Shown here in pieces: positions 36,844 through 46,264 of a DNA stretch of 64,000 nucleotides. Positions within the stretch are counted from its first letter, which is position 1; every line of letters starts with the position of its first letter. The position numbers and the translations under genes were made by a program. Source of the DNA: Lachnoanaerobaculum sanguinis. GTDB taxonomy: Bacteria; Bacillota; Clostridia; Lachnospirales; Lachnospiraceae. The stretch is from NCBI RefSeq assembly GCF_033242365.1, contig NZ_BTHK01000001.1:1-64000 (forward strand), written 5' to 3'. Under the pieces are notes generated by a model, which worked only from the letters and a program-made list of their open reading frames with translations, made no database searches and was not told the origin of the DNA.

Positions 36844-36873
36844 TTGCATTTAAGCATGTATTTAAGCTATACT
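36844..36873 (+). promoter_or_regulatory. Promoter of the ABC-F gene
   Basis: TTGCAT (36844-36849) and TATACT (36868-36873) are 18 bp apart. It fires away from the rex promoter in the same 239-base gap. A short leader of about 25 nt would precede the TTG start, leaving no room for an attenuator of the kind found before some antibiotic-resistance ABC-F genes. Confidence 0.65.
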
Positions 36874-36904
36874 TATGTGGATTATATGACTAAGGAGGCA
36901 AATT

Positions 36905-38833
36905 TTGATTTTAAATGCTACAAATATCTCAAAGTCTTTCGGAAGCAATGAGATAATAAAAGATGCAAATTTTTTAGTCAATGAACATGAAAAAGTTGCC
37001 ATTGTCGGTGTAAACGGTGCCGGAAAAACCACACTGCTAAAAATACTTACAGGTGAGGAACATGCCGACAGCGGTAATGTTATACTTGCAAAGGATGCAA
37101 AACTCGGATACTTAAGACAGATAAATAATGTAGATTCCACATTAAGTATTATAGATGAGCTATATACAGTTATAGAGCATATCCTTAATATGGAAAAAAG
37201 AATGTTAGAGATGCAGGAACAGATGCAACATCTTTCAGGCGAGGCACTTGAAGAGTTATATTCTTCATATACCGCTCTTACTCACAGTTATGAGCTGATG
37301 GACGGATATGCCGCAAAGAGTAAAGTCATCGGTATTTTAAAAGGACTTGGATTCGATGAAAATGATTTTGACAGAAAGATAAATACATTATCAGGAGGTC
37401 AAAAAACAAGAGTATTCCTTGCAAAACTGCTTTTGGAAGAACCTGATATTATTTTACTTGACGAGCCGACAAACCATTTGGATCTTCGCAGTATCGAATG
37501 GCTTGAATCCTATCTGCTAAACTATAAGGGTGCAGTAATTATAGTTTCACATGACAGATATTTTCTTGATAAGATAGTAAGTAAGGTTATAGATATAGAA
37601 AACGCCGAAGTCCAAATGTATTCCGGAAACTATTCAGACTTCTCCGCAAAAAAGCAGATGCTTTTAGATGCCAAAATGAAGGAATATTTGAATCAGCAAC
37701 AGGAAATAAAACATCAGGAAGCTGTTATTACAAAGCTTAAGCAATTTAACAGAGAAAAGTCGATAAAACGAGCCGAGAGCCGACAAAAACAGCTTGAAAA
37801 GATTGAAAGAGTCGAAGCTCCAAAAACTCATATAGAAAATATGAGACTCTCTTTGGATATTTCAAAAGAAAGCGGTAAGGATGTGCTTACAGTACATGAT
37901 TTGTCAAAGAGTTTTGATGAAAAGCATCTCTTTTCAAATATAAATTTTGAAATAAAAAGAGGGGAAAGAGTCGCTATTATAGGTGATAACGGTACAGGAA
38001 AGACTACCCTACTAAAGATTATAAACGGACTTTTAACTCCTGATACCGGTGAAGTAATCTACGGGTCAAATGTTTCCATTGCGTACTATGATCAGGAACA
38101 CCAGGTACTTCATATGGACAAGACTTTGTTTGATGAGATTTCAGATACTTACCCTGAGATGAACAATACTCAAATAAGAAACATACTTGCAGCTTTTCTT
38201 TTCACAGGTGAGGATGTGTATAAAAAGATCGGTGATCTTTCAGGTGGAGAAAGAGGCAGAGTATCTTTGGTTAAACTTATGTTATCAAAAGCAAATTTCC
38301 TGCTTTTGGATGAGCCTACAAACCATTTGGATATTCTAAGTAAGGATGTACTTGAAAGTGCCTTAAACAGTTTCCCTGGTACTATTTGCTATGTATCACA
38401 TGACAGATACTTTATCAATAAGACCGCAACAAGGATTCTTGATCTTACAGGAAACAGATTACTTAACTATATAGGAAATTATGATTACTATATTGAAAAA
38501 AGAGAGGCGGTAGAAGGTGCAGCCAATCTTTCAAATAATAATATAGAAGAAAAACCTACAGAAATCTCAGACTCAAAGCAGGAATGGATTGAAAATAAGA
38601 CTGCACAGGCTCAAAAAAAGAAAGTAACAAATGCCTTGAACAAATGTGAAAAGGAAATAGAAAAACTTGAAGAAAAACTCGCTCTTATCGATGAGGAATT
38701 TGCCAATCCTGAGATTTCCTCAAATGTTGGTAAGCTTATGGAACTGCAAAAAGAAAAAACAGCTCTGGAAGAAAAGCTTGAAAAGCTTATGAACGAGTGG
38801 GAAGAACTGACTTTAAGTTTGGAGGAAAATTAA
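36905..38833 (+). CDS. ABC-F family ATPase (ribosome-associated)
   Basis: Soluble protein with two ABC domains and no TM segments. Walker A sites are GVNGAGKTT and GDNGTGKTT; signatures LSGGQKTR and LSGGERGR; Walker B LLDEPTNHLDL and LLDEPTNHLDI. A linker of about 80 residues joins the two halves, and a C-terminal coiled coil (about 575-642) resembles Uup/YfmR-type proteins. ABC-F proteins act at the ribosomal E site or protect against antibiotics; the short leader favours a housekeeping role. The start is TTG with a perfect AAGGAGG six bases upstream. Confidence 0.9.
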   Translation: MILNATNISKSFGSNEIIKDANFLVNEHEKVAIVGVNGAGKTTLLKILTGEEHADSGNVILAKDAKLGYLRQINNVDSTLSIIDELYTVIEHILNMEKRMLEMQEQMQHLSGEALEELYSSYTALTHSYELMDGYAAKSKVIGILKGLGFDENDFDRKINTLSGGQKTRVFLAKLLLEEPDIILLDEPTNHLDLRSIEWLESYLLNYKGAVIIVSHDRYFLDKIVSKVIDIENAEVQMYSGNYSDFSAKKQMLLDAKMKEYLNQQQEIKHQEAVITKLKQFNREKSIKRAESRQKQLEKIERVEAPKTHIENMRLSLDISKESGKDVLTVHDLSKSFDEKHLFSNINFEIKRGERVAIIGDNGTGKTTLLKIINGLLTPDTGEVIYGSNVSIAYYDQEHQVLHMDKTLFDEISDTYPEMNNTQIRNILAAFLFTGEDVYKKIGDLSGGERGRVSLVKLMLSKANFLLLDEPTNHLDILSKDVLESALNSFPGTICYVSHDRYFINKTATRILDLTGNRLLNYIGNYDYYIEKREAVEGAANLSNNNIEEKPTEISDSKQEWIENKTAQAQKKKVTNALNKCEKEIEKLEEKLALIDEEFANPEISSNVGKLMELQKEKTALEEKLEKLMNEWEELTLSLEEN

Positions 38834-38834
38834 T

Positions 38835-39047
38835 ATGAAAATGAAAAAGTTTTTTGCGATAATAACCTTACTTTTACTTATATTCAGTTTGATCTCAACT
38901 GTTCTTGTTGCAATATTCTCAGACAATATCAGATTGCTTTTTGTATTCTTGTTTATTGATATTGTAATGCCTGTAATAATATATGCATATCTTGTAATAA
39001 CAAAACAGATAAGAAATCTTGATAAAAAAGATGATGATAAGGAATAA
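38835..39047 (+). CDS. Small membrane protein, 70 residues
   Basis: Two hydrophobic helices (about residues 5-26 and 31-55) and a charged tail ending in KKDDDKE. No family recognised. GGAGG inside the end of the ABC-F gene precedes the ATG, which lies one base after that stop, so the two are co-expressed. Confidence 0.7.
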   Translation: MKMKKFFAIITLLLLIFSLISTVLVAIFSDNIRLLFVFLFIDIVMPVIIYAYLVITKQIRNLDKKDDDKE

Positions 39048-39081
39048 CAAAGCAGCTATAATAAAGTACTTGTGTGTAAAT

Positions 39082-39110
39082 AAACGACCGGCTTATTAAG
39101 TCGGTCGTTT
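39082..39110. terminator. Bidirectional terminator between convergent genes
   Basis: AAACGACCG (39082-39090) pairs with CGGTCGTTT (39102-39110), and further pairs extend inward. T-rich tracts follow on both strands. It serves the + strand small membrane gene and the - strand topA, which converge here. Confidence 0.8.
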
Positions 39111-39122
39111 AACTTTAAATAT

Positions 39123-41201
39123 TTATTCTTCTTTTGGCTTATTCTCGGAATATCCGCATTCTTCATTCATACAAAGGAGCTTATTTCCTTTTTCAACCAT
39201 ATATGAGCCACATTTTGGACAGGCTATAGAAGAAGGCTTATTCCATGACATAAAATCACATTCCGGCGCATTGCTGCAACCATAGTATATTCTGCCTTTC
39301 TTTGTCTTCTTTATTACTACTTCACCGTCACATTTAGGACATTTAACTCCTATTTTCTCAAGATACGGCTTTGTATTCTTACATTCGGGGAATCCCGGAC
39401 ATGCTAAAAACTTTCCGTGCGGACCATATTTTATAACCATGTTTCTTCCGCAGTTTTCACATATCACATCTGTAACTTCATCGGCAATCTTTACATTTTC
39501 AAGCTCCTTTGAAGCCTGCTCTACTGCCGACTCAAGATCAGGATAAAAGTTTGATACAACAGTTTTCCAATTTACACTTCCGTCACCTACAGAATCCAGT
39601 AACTGCTCAAGATTTGCCGTAAATTCCTTATCCACTATGCTCCCGAAATAGTTAACCATCATAGAGTTTACAATCTGTCCAAGCTCTGTAACATAGAGAT
39701 TTTTTTGCTCTTTAACAATATAATGTCTTGCAAGAATTGTAGTAATAGTAGGTGCATATGTTGACGGACGTCCTATTCCCTGTTCTTCCAATGCCTTTAC
39801 AAGGCTTGCCTCCGTAAAATGTGCAGGCGGTTGTGTAAAATGCTGTACATCCAAAAGTTTTTCAAGTTTAAGTTCATCTCCTACCTTAAGCTTTCCTATA
39901 ACAGCATCCGAACTTACCTTTTCTTCATCATCATCAGTATAAACACTCATAAATCCGTCAAATACTATTTTTGAGCCGGACATAGTAAAAATATAATCTC
40001 CTGCACTGAGCTTCACTGAAGTAGTCTTATACTTTGCATTTTCCATTCTGCTGGCAACAAATCTCTTCCATATAAGCTGATACAGTCTGAAAAGCTCTCT
40101 TGGCAAAGATTCTTTAACCATTGCCGGAGTAAGATTCACATCTGTAGGTCTTATAGCCTCATGTGCATCCTGAACATTATTGTTATTTGTCTTTGTAACA
40201 ACATTTTTTGAAACATATTCAGGTCCGTAGCTTTTATCTACAAACTCTCTTGCAGCGGCATCTGCCTCGGCAGCTATTCTGGTTGAGTCTGTACGCAAAT
40301 ATGTTATAAGAGCAATTGTTCCCTTACCCTTTACTTCCACACCTTCATATAATTGCTGTGCAAGCCTCATTGTCTTTTGAGTTGAATAGTTTAACTTTTT
40401 GCTGGCTTCCTGTTGCAAGGTAGATGTTGTAAACGGAATCGGAGCCTTCTTTACTCTTTCACCCTCATTTATCTCTGAAACCACATATGAGGCAGCCTTC
40501 AATGCCTTTAATATTTTATCCATCTCTGCTTTATTGTTTATGGCAAGCTTACTCTTTTTACCATAGAACTTGGCATTTACAGTCTTTTTTGAGTGCTCGG
40601 TCAAAAGCTCGGCTTCCAGTGTCCAATACTCCTCCGGAATAAACTCATCTATTTGTGCTTCCCTGTCACATATCATTCTAAGTGCTACAGACTGTACTCT
40701 ACCGGCAGACAATCCTCTTTTTACCTTTGCCCAAAGTAGAGGGCTGATAGAGTATCCCACCATACGATCCAATACTCTTCTCGCCTGCTGCGCATCCACA
40801 AGATTCATATCCAGATTTCTTGGATGCTTAATAGCCTCTTTTATTGCATTTTTTGTAATCTCATTAAAACTGATACGAAATACCTTCTTTTCACTGTCTT
40901 CAAGCTTTAAAGCCTTTGACAGATGCCAACTGATTGCCTCACCCTCACGGTCAGGGTCGGTTGCAAGATATATTTTATCAGCTTTTTTAACGTCTTTTTT
41001 CAGTTTAGCAAGTAACTCGCCCTTGCCTCTTATGGTAATATATTTCGGTTCAAAGTCATTTTCAACATCAATACCCATTGTGGATTTAGGCAAATCCCGC
41101 ACATGCCCGTTTGACGCCGTAACTTCATACCCCGAACCTAAATATTTTTTTATGGTCTTTACCTTTGCAGGCGACTCCACTATCACTAAACTTCCAGCCA
41201 T
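39123..41201 (-). CDS. topA: DNA topoisomerase I
   Basis: Type IA topoisomerase relaxing negative supercoils. The Toprim acidic motif DPDREGE is at residues 82-88 and the active-site Tyr301 in ITYLRTDSTR. The C terminus has three zinc-ribbon modules (Cys pairs in CENCGR, CPKCDGE and CPKCGSY with partners). 692 residues is normal. AAGGGG precedes the ATG. It is 12 bases downstream of dprA, the usual Firmicute order. Confidence 0.97.
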   Translation of the reverse strand: MAGSLVIVESPAKVKTIKKYLGSGYEVTASNGHVRDLPKSTMGIDVENDFEPKYITIRGKGELLAKLKKDVKKADKIYLATDPDREGEAISWHLSKALKLEDSEKKVFRISFNEITKNAIKEAIKHPRNLDMNLVDAQQARRVLDRMVGYSISPLLWAKVKRGLSAGRVQSVALRMICDREAQIDEFIPEEYWTLEAELLTEHSKKTVNAKFYGKKSKLAINNKAEMDKILKALKAASYVVSEINEGERVKKAPIPFTTSTLQQEASKKLNYSTQKTMRLAQQLYEGVEVKGKGTIALITYLRTDSTRIAAEADAAAREFVDKSYGPEYVSKNVVTKTNNNNVQDAHEAIRPTDVNLTPAMVKESLPRELFRLYQLIWKRFVASRMENAKYKTTSVKLSAGDYIFTMSGSKIVFDGFMSVYTDDDEEKVSSDAVIGKLKVGDELKLEKLLDVQHFTQPPAHFTEASLVKALEEQGIGRPSTYAPTITTILARHYIVKEQKNLYVTELGQIVNSMMVNYFGSIVDKEFTANLEQLLDSVGDGSVNWKTVVSNFYPDLESAVEQASKELENVKIADEVTDVICENCGRNMVIKYGPHGKFLACPGFPECKNTKPYLEKIGVKCPKCDGEVVIKKTKKGRIYYGCSNAPECDFMSWNKPSSIACPKCGSYMVEKGNKLLCMNEECGYSENKPKEE

Positions 41202-41213
41202 TTTAACCCCTTA

Positions 41214-42329
41214 CTAACTTAATCTCTTACAATAATAATTTGATGATACTTGTACGATAAAACCTTCCAATTCAAGTAATAAAAGTGAGCTAAGCACTTG
41301 AGAGATGTCTAAAGCGCTTTCTTTGATTATGTCATCTATATATTTCGGTTTTAAATCAAGGCAACTATAAACCTTTTTATCATTCTTTGCAAGTATATTA
41401 GCGTTTTTTTCATTATATACTTGAATTTTTTTATCAACATTAAGATCAAGTGCTTCCAAAATATCCGTAGGTGAGGTTATAATACCGGCACCGTCGGATA
41501 TCAATTTATTACATCCAAGACTCATACAATCTGTTATTCTTCCCGGTAGTGCAAATACTTCTCTCCCCTGTTCTATGGCATGTGTTGCCGTTATAAGTGA
41601 ACCCGACTTAAGTCTTGCTTCTATTACTACAGTAATATCCGCCAGACCTGAAATAATACGATTTCTTATAGGAAAATTAAACTTTAAAGGATTTGTTCCC
41701 AAAGGAAATTCAGATATAACACCGCCAAAGCCTTCACTACATAACTTATTGTATAGAGTAAAATTGCTATCAGGATAACATACATTTACTCCTGTGCCAA
41801 GTACTGCATAAGTTTTTCCTTTAGAAATAACAGCACCCTCATGTGCCATACTGTCGACTCCAAGTGCCATACCGCTTATTATATCCACATCATTTGCAGC
41901 CAGTTCCTGTGCAATAAACTTTGCCATTCCAAGTCCATATTCACTTGCACCTCTACTGCCCACTATTGCTACGCTCTTTCTCCGCCTTGGAATATCACCT
42001 TTTACAAATATGCCGAAAGGATAATCTCTTAAATCCAAAAGCTTTTTGGGATAATCATCTTCAAACGGAAGTATAAATTTTATTTTTCTTTCATCTAAAG
42101 ACAGATATTTTTCATGTAGTTCATTTAGTTTAACTTTTAATCCTAAAACAGCCTTAATTTGCTTTTCACTTAGTTTTACTTTCATCTTTAAATTTTCAAA
42201 GTTCATTTCAAAAATACTGTATAAAGGCTTAATATTCTCATATATAGAACGCTTTGAAGCATAACCAAGCTCCGCTAAACTTGACAGAAAAAACATTGCT
42301 TCTCTGTCTGAAATATTATTTATCTGCAT
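41214..42329 (-). CDS. dprA: DNA-processing protein DprA
   Basis: Binds incoming single-stranded DNA and loads RecA in natural transformation. The Rossmann-like core has VGSRGASEYGLGMA, ISGMALGVDSMAH, GTGVNVCYP and SEFPLGT, then GREVFALPGRI and a C-terminal DML1-like helix domain. 371 residues is normal. It lies 9 bases after comM and before topA. Other competence genes are not in the window. Confidence 0.94.
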   Translation of the reverse strand: MQINNISDREAMFFLSSLAELGYASKRSIYENIKPLYSIFEMNFENLKMKVKLSEKQIKAVLGLKVKLNELHEKYLSLDERKIKFILPFEDDYPKKLLDLRDYPFGIFVKGDIPRRRKSVAIVGSRGASEYGLGMAKFIAQELAANDVDIISGMALGVDSMAHEGAVISKGKTYAVLGTGVNVCYPDSNFTLYNKLCSEGFGGVISEFPLGTNPLKFNFPIRNRIISGLADITVVIEARLKSGSLITATHAIEQGREVFALPGRITDCMSLGCNKLISDGAGIITSPTDILEALDLNVDKKIQVYNEKNANILAKNDKKVYSCLDLKPKYIDDIIKESALDISQVLSSLLLLELEGFIVQVSSNYYCKRLS

Positions 42330-42338
42330 ATTTCCTCC

Positions 42339-43853
42339 TTACCAATATTTATCTTCTAAAGAGCGATATGATATAGCCTCACATATATCATCATGCTCAA
42401 TATTTTTATGTTCATTAAAATCTGCAACAGTTCTTGCAACTTTTAATATTTTATGAAGTCCCCTTACACTCATCTTTTTCATCTCATATAAATCAGATAG
42501 AAAAATATCATCACTCTTTTTTAAAGCGCAGAATTTATTTATAAGACCTGCCGGAATTTCAGAATTGTAAGAAAACCCATAATCTTTATATCTGTTCAGC
42601 TGTATCTGCCTTACTTTTTCTATGTAATTTTTTATTTCTTCGCTGCTGATATTTTTAAATTCACCTTTAAGCTCTGCATATTTTATCAGCGAAGTCTCAA
42701 CAGTTATATCTATCCTGTCAAGTAAAGGTTTTGATATTCGTGACAGATATTTTCTTACCTGAGCCTCATTACAACTGCATTTACTTCTGTCAGGATAGTA
42801 ACCGCATTTACACGGATTTGTAGCCGCAACCAGCATAAAATCTGAAGGATATTCAATACTTGCATTTACTCTTGAAATACTTACAGTTTTATTTTCCATA
42901 GGCTGCCTAAGTACCTCTATCGTATTTGTCTTAAATTCAGCCAGCTCATCTAAAAATAATACGCCCTTATGTGCCAGAGAAATTTCACCCGGCTTGGGTA
43001 TCCTTCCACCTCCTGAGAGTGCCTGTGGGGAAACACTGTGATGAGGATCCCTGTAAGGTCTTATCTTTAATACCGGTTCTTTTGAATTAAGCAATCCACA
43101 TACGCTGTATATCTTTGAAACTTCCAAAGCCTCTTCATCACTCATATTGGGCATTATTCCGGGAATCCTTTTTGCAATCATACTTTTACCTGTACCTGCA
43201 GGTCCTATAAATAATATGTTATGCCTTCCTGCAACAGCAATCTGCACAGCCCTTTTTAGTAATATCTGTCCGTTTACATCCGAAAAGTCACTGTATTCTT
43301 TTGTTTCCGGGATTTGTATTTGAATATTTTCCGAATAAGTTTTTTCACCGTTTAGAATTTCAATCAGATCTTTTAGATTTTTTATACCATAATTTTTAAT
43401 ACCTGTAACTATATTTGCCTCAGCAAGATTATCATATGGAAGAAATACATTCTCAAATCCGTTTTCTTTTGCAAATATAACAATCGGCAGTATGCCTCTT
43501 ATAGGAAGTAATTCACCACTGAGTGAAAGCTCACCAACAAAAAGTGATTTGTTTAATATATCGGATTTTATTGTTCCAAGGGCCTCAAGAATTGATATGG
43601 CAATAGGTAAATCATAGCCACAACCTTCTTTTTTGATTTCTGCAGGGGATAGATTTATAACGATTTTTCTGGGATAAAAAGAATATTTAGAATTTTTTAT
43701 TGCGGTCTTTACTCTGTCTGCCGCCTCTTTGACTTCACCGGATAGAGAACCTATTAGAATAATTCCCGGCAGACCGTCACCAATATCGGTTTCACAGCAG
43801 ACATGAAATGCATTGATACCTAAAAGACCTGCTGTATGTATTTTACTAAGCAT
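42339..43853 (-). CDS. comM: YifB/ComM family Mg-chelatase-like ATPase
   Basis: AAA+ ATPase of the ComM group, a helicase promoting branch migration during transformation. An N-terminal Lon-type fold (about 1-170) with LSPAEIKKEG precedes the AAA+ core: Walker A GPAGTGKS, HHSVSPQALSGGG, Walker B LFLDELAEF, and a zinc-binding CKCGYYPD...CSC segment. 504 residues is normal. GGAGA precedes the ATG. Confidence 0.93.
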   Translation of the reverse strand: MLSKIHTAGLLGINAFHVCCETDIGDGLPGIILIGSLSGEVKEAADRVKTAIKNSKYSFYPRKIVINLSPAEIKKEGCGYDLPIAISILEALGTIKSDILNKSLFVGELSLSGELLPIRGILPIVIFAKENGFENVFLPYDNLAEANIVTGIKNYGIKNLKDLIEILNGEKTYSENIQIQIPETKEYSDFSDVNGQILLKRAVQIAVAGRHNILFIGPAGTGKSMIAKRIPGIMPNMSDEEALEVSKIYSVCGLLNSKEPVLKIRPYRDPHHSVSPQALSGGGRIPKPGEISLAHKGVLFLDELAEFKTNTIEVLRQPMENKTVSISRVNASIEYPSDFMLVAATNPCKCGYYPDRSKCSCNEAQVRKYLSRISKPLLDRIDITVETSLIKYAELKGEFKNISSEEIKNYIEKVRQIQLNRYKDYGFSYNSEIPAGLINKFCALKKSDDIFLSDLYEMKKMSVRGLHKILKVARTVADFNEHKNIEHDDICEAISYRSLEDKYW

Positions 43854-43870
43854 AATCTCCTTTATAAACC

Positions 43871-43894
43871 GCCTTACGGAAAACTCCGTAAGGC
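43871..43894 (-). terminator. Perfect hairpin between galE and comM
   Basis: Arms GCCTTACGGA (43871-43880) and TCCGTAAGGC (43885-43894) pair perfectly around AAAC. The tract after it on the - strand is only weakly T-rich, so termination of galE transcripts is probably partial, letting some continue into comM. Confidence 0.6.
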
Positions 43895-43907
43895 AGATAA
43901 TTTATAT

Positions 43908-44975
43908 TTATTTTTTAATAACTGAACCGTCTTTTCTGACTACTATATCGGAGTTCTCCTCTTCAAATCCGTTCGGATTTGCCTTTTGCCATCTGAAAGA
44001 GTCTCTACACATATCTTCAATATTTTTCTCAGCCTTCCAGCCAAGCTCTTTAAGCGCAAGTGAAGGATCTGCATAACAAGCAGGTACATCGCCGGCTCTT
44101 CTGTCTTTGAATACATAATTGATTTTTAAATCATTTACTTTCTCAAATGCATTTATTACATCAAGTACACTGTATCCTATACCTGTTCCAAGATTATAGA
44201 TATCCACCTTTCCCGGATCTCTCATCATCTTTTCAAGAGCCTTCACATGTCCCTTTGCAAGGTCGACAACATGGATATAGTCTCTTACACATGTACCGTC
44301 CTTGGTATCGTAGTCATTTCCGAATACTCCAAGGCATACAAGCTTACCAACGGCAACCTGTGTGATATAAGGTAATAGATTGTTTGGAATTCCCTTAGGA
44401 TTTTCACCGATTCTGCCTGACTCATGTGCTCCTATAGGATTGAAATATCTTAAAAGCATTACTGAGAACTTTTCATTTGCAGTATGCAAATCTGTAAGGA
44501 TTTGCTCAAGCATTCCCTTTGTTCTTCCATATGGATTTGTTATAACACCGAGCGGTGCATCCTCTGTAATAGGAACAACCTTAGGATCTCCGTATACTGT
44601 AGCACTTGATGAAAATACTATCTTTTCCACTCCGAACTCTCTCATTACTTCACATAAAATAAGAGTTCCTGTAATATTATTGTGATAATACTCAAGCGGT
44701 TTATATACAGACTCTCCAACCGCCTTTAATCCTGCAAAATGTATAACTGCATCTATATTATTTTCTTTGAATACATTTGTAAGAGCCTTTTGGTTCAACA
44801 AATCGACTTCATAGAAACGTAAAGACTTTCCGGTAATCTCTTCCACTCTCTTAAGTGATTCCTTTGAAGAATTTACCAAATTGTCTACTACAACCACTTC
44901 ATAACCTGCATTCAACAATTCAACACAGGTATGACTTCCGATATAACCGGCACCACCGGTAACTAATATTGCCAT
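43908..44975 (-). CDS. galE: UDP-glucose 4-epimerase
   Basis: NAD-dependent interconversion of UDP-glucose and UDP-galactose. The SDR fold shows GGAGYIGSH at the N terminus, SSSATVYG, the catalytic Tyr-x3-Lys in NPYGRTKGMLEQ and the LRYFNPIGAH segment. At 355 residues it is slightly long at the C terminus. It has its own promoter; no other Leloir gene is nearby. Confidence 0.96.
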   Translation of the reverse strand: MAILVTGGAGYIGSHTCVELLNAGYEVVVVDNLVNSSKESLKRVEEITGKSLRFYEVDLLNQKALTNVFKENNIDAVIHFAGLKAVGESVYKPLEYYHNNITGTLILCEVMREFGVEKIVFSSSATVYGDPKVVPITEDAPLGVITNPYGRTKGMLEQILTDLHTANEKFSVMLLRYFNPIGAHESGRIGENPKGIPNNLLPYITQVAVGKLVCLGVFGNDYDTKDGTCVRDYIHVVDLAKGHVKALEKMMRDPGKVDIYNLGTGIGYSVLDVINAFEKVNDLKINYVFKDRRAGDVPACYADPSLALKELGWKAEKNIEDMCRDSFRWQKANPNGFEEENSDIVVRKDGSVIKK

Positions 44976-45035
44976 AACCCCTCCATAATATCCGGAATAT
45001 CAATAAAAACTGTTATAAACCTATTGATTATTTAA

Positions 45036-45064
45036 ATTTTATAATAAAATATATATTAAATCAA
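45036..45064 (-). promoter_or_regulatory. Sigma-A promoter of galE
   Basis: On the - strand TTGATT (45064-45059) and TAAAAT (45041-45036) are 17 bp apart, in the 110-base gap after the AICAR transformylase gene. The leader is about 55 nt. Confidence 0.65.
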
Positions 45065-45085
45065 CAAATTTTTTCAATAATATGC

Positions 45086-46264
45086 TTAATGATGGAAAAG
45101 CCTAATGCCTGTGAATGCCATGGTGATTTTATATTTATTACAACATTCTATAACCGCATCATCTCTTAAAGAACCTCCCGGTTGTGCAATAAATTCCACA
45201 CCGCTTCTTTTTGCTCTTTCAATATTGTCACTAAACGGGAAGAATGCATCCGAACCAAGGCTTACCCCCTTTAGATTCTTTAACCAATCTCTCTTTTTTT
45301 CCCTTGTAAATTCATCCGGTTTTTGTGTAAAGATATGCTCCCACATTCCTTCGGTTAAAAGCTCCTCAACGCTGTTATCACCTATGTAAACATCAATTGC
45401 ATTGTCTCTGTCCGCTCTTTTTATTCCCTCTTTAAAAGGAAGATTAAGCACACATTCAGCCTGCCTTAAAAACCAGTTGTCAGCCTTATTTCCTGCAAGT
45501 CTTGTACAATGTATTCTTGACTGCTGCCCCGCTCCTATACCTATTGCCTGTCCGTCTTTTACATAGCAAACGGAATTTGACTGGGTATACTTTAAAATTA
45601 TTAAAGATATAAGCAGATCAAGTTTTGCACTCTCAGACAAATCTTTGTTTTTTGTCACAATATTTTCAAGCAGGCTCATGTTTATATCCAAATCATTATG
45701 TCCCTGTTCGAATGTAATACCGAAGACCTGCTTTTTTTCCGATTTTGCCGGAATATAGTTTTCGTCTATTTGAAGGACATTATATTTTCCGTTTTTCTTT
45801 GCTTTAAGTATTTCAAGAGCTTCATCACTATATCCGGGTGCTATTACACCGTCAGATACCTCCCTCTTTATAAGTAAAGCGGTTTCTTTATCACAAATAT
45901 CACTTAAAGCGATAAAATCACCGAATGATGACATTCTGTCCGCACCTCTGGCTCTTGCATATGCACAGGCCAGAGGTGAAAGTTTTTCATCCTCCACCCA
46001 ATATATTTTCTTTAATACATCATCAAGCGGAAGTCCTATTGCAGCGCCTGCAGGTGATACATGTTTAAAGCTTGTTGCGGAAGTTAAAGAGCTTACTCTT
46101 TTCAGCTCTGAAACAAGTTGCCACCCGTTTAAGGCATCAAGTAAATTAATATAGCCGGGATTTCCGCTAAGTACTTTTATAGGAAGTTCCTCACCGTTTT
46201 CCATAAAAATTTTTGCAGGTTTTTGATTAGGGTTACAGCCATACTTTAAAATCAACTCTTTCAT
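45086..46264 (-). CDS. Stand-alone AICAR formyltransferase
   Basis: Transfers a formyl group from 10-formyl-THF to AICAR, the penultimate step to IMP. It corresponds to the AICARFT half of PurH only (392 residues), with no IMP cyclohydrolase domain. KYGCNPNQKPA starts the domain, the catalytic Lys67-His68 pair is in SFKHVSPAGAA, and FIAQPGGSLRDD is near the C terminus. The missing cyclohydrolase step is supplied by the overlapping upstream gene. Confidence 0.93.
   Translation of the reverse strand: MKELILKYGCNPNQKPAKIFMENGEELPIKVLSGNPGYINLLDALNGWQLVSELKRVSSLTSATSFKHVSPAGAAIGLPLDDVLKKIYWVEDEKLSPLACAYARARGADRMSSFGDFIALSDICDKETALLIKREVSDGVIAPGYSDEALEILKAKKNGKYNVLQIDENYIPAKSEKKQVFGITFEQGHNDLDINMSLLENIVTKNKDLSESAKLDLLISLIILKYTQSNSVCYVKDGQAIGIGAGQQSRIHCTRLAGNKADNWFLRQAECVLNLPFKEGIKRADRDNAIDVYIGDNSVEELLTEGMWEHIFTQKPDEFTREKKRDWLKNLKGVSLGSDAFFPFSDNIERAKRSGVEFIAQPGGSLRDDAVIECCNKYKITMAFTGIRLFHH

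Noticed and set aside
40570..41217. 215-residue open frame on the + strand opposite topA
   Set aside because: It is antisense to a full-length, well-conserved topA, has no ribosome site and a composition typical of a shadow frame.
43813..44076. 87-residue + strand open frame across the galE/comM gap
   Set aside because: It reads through the hairpin and into both genes in antisense; no ribosome site.
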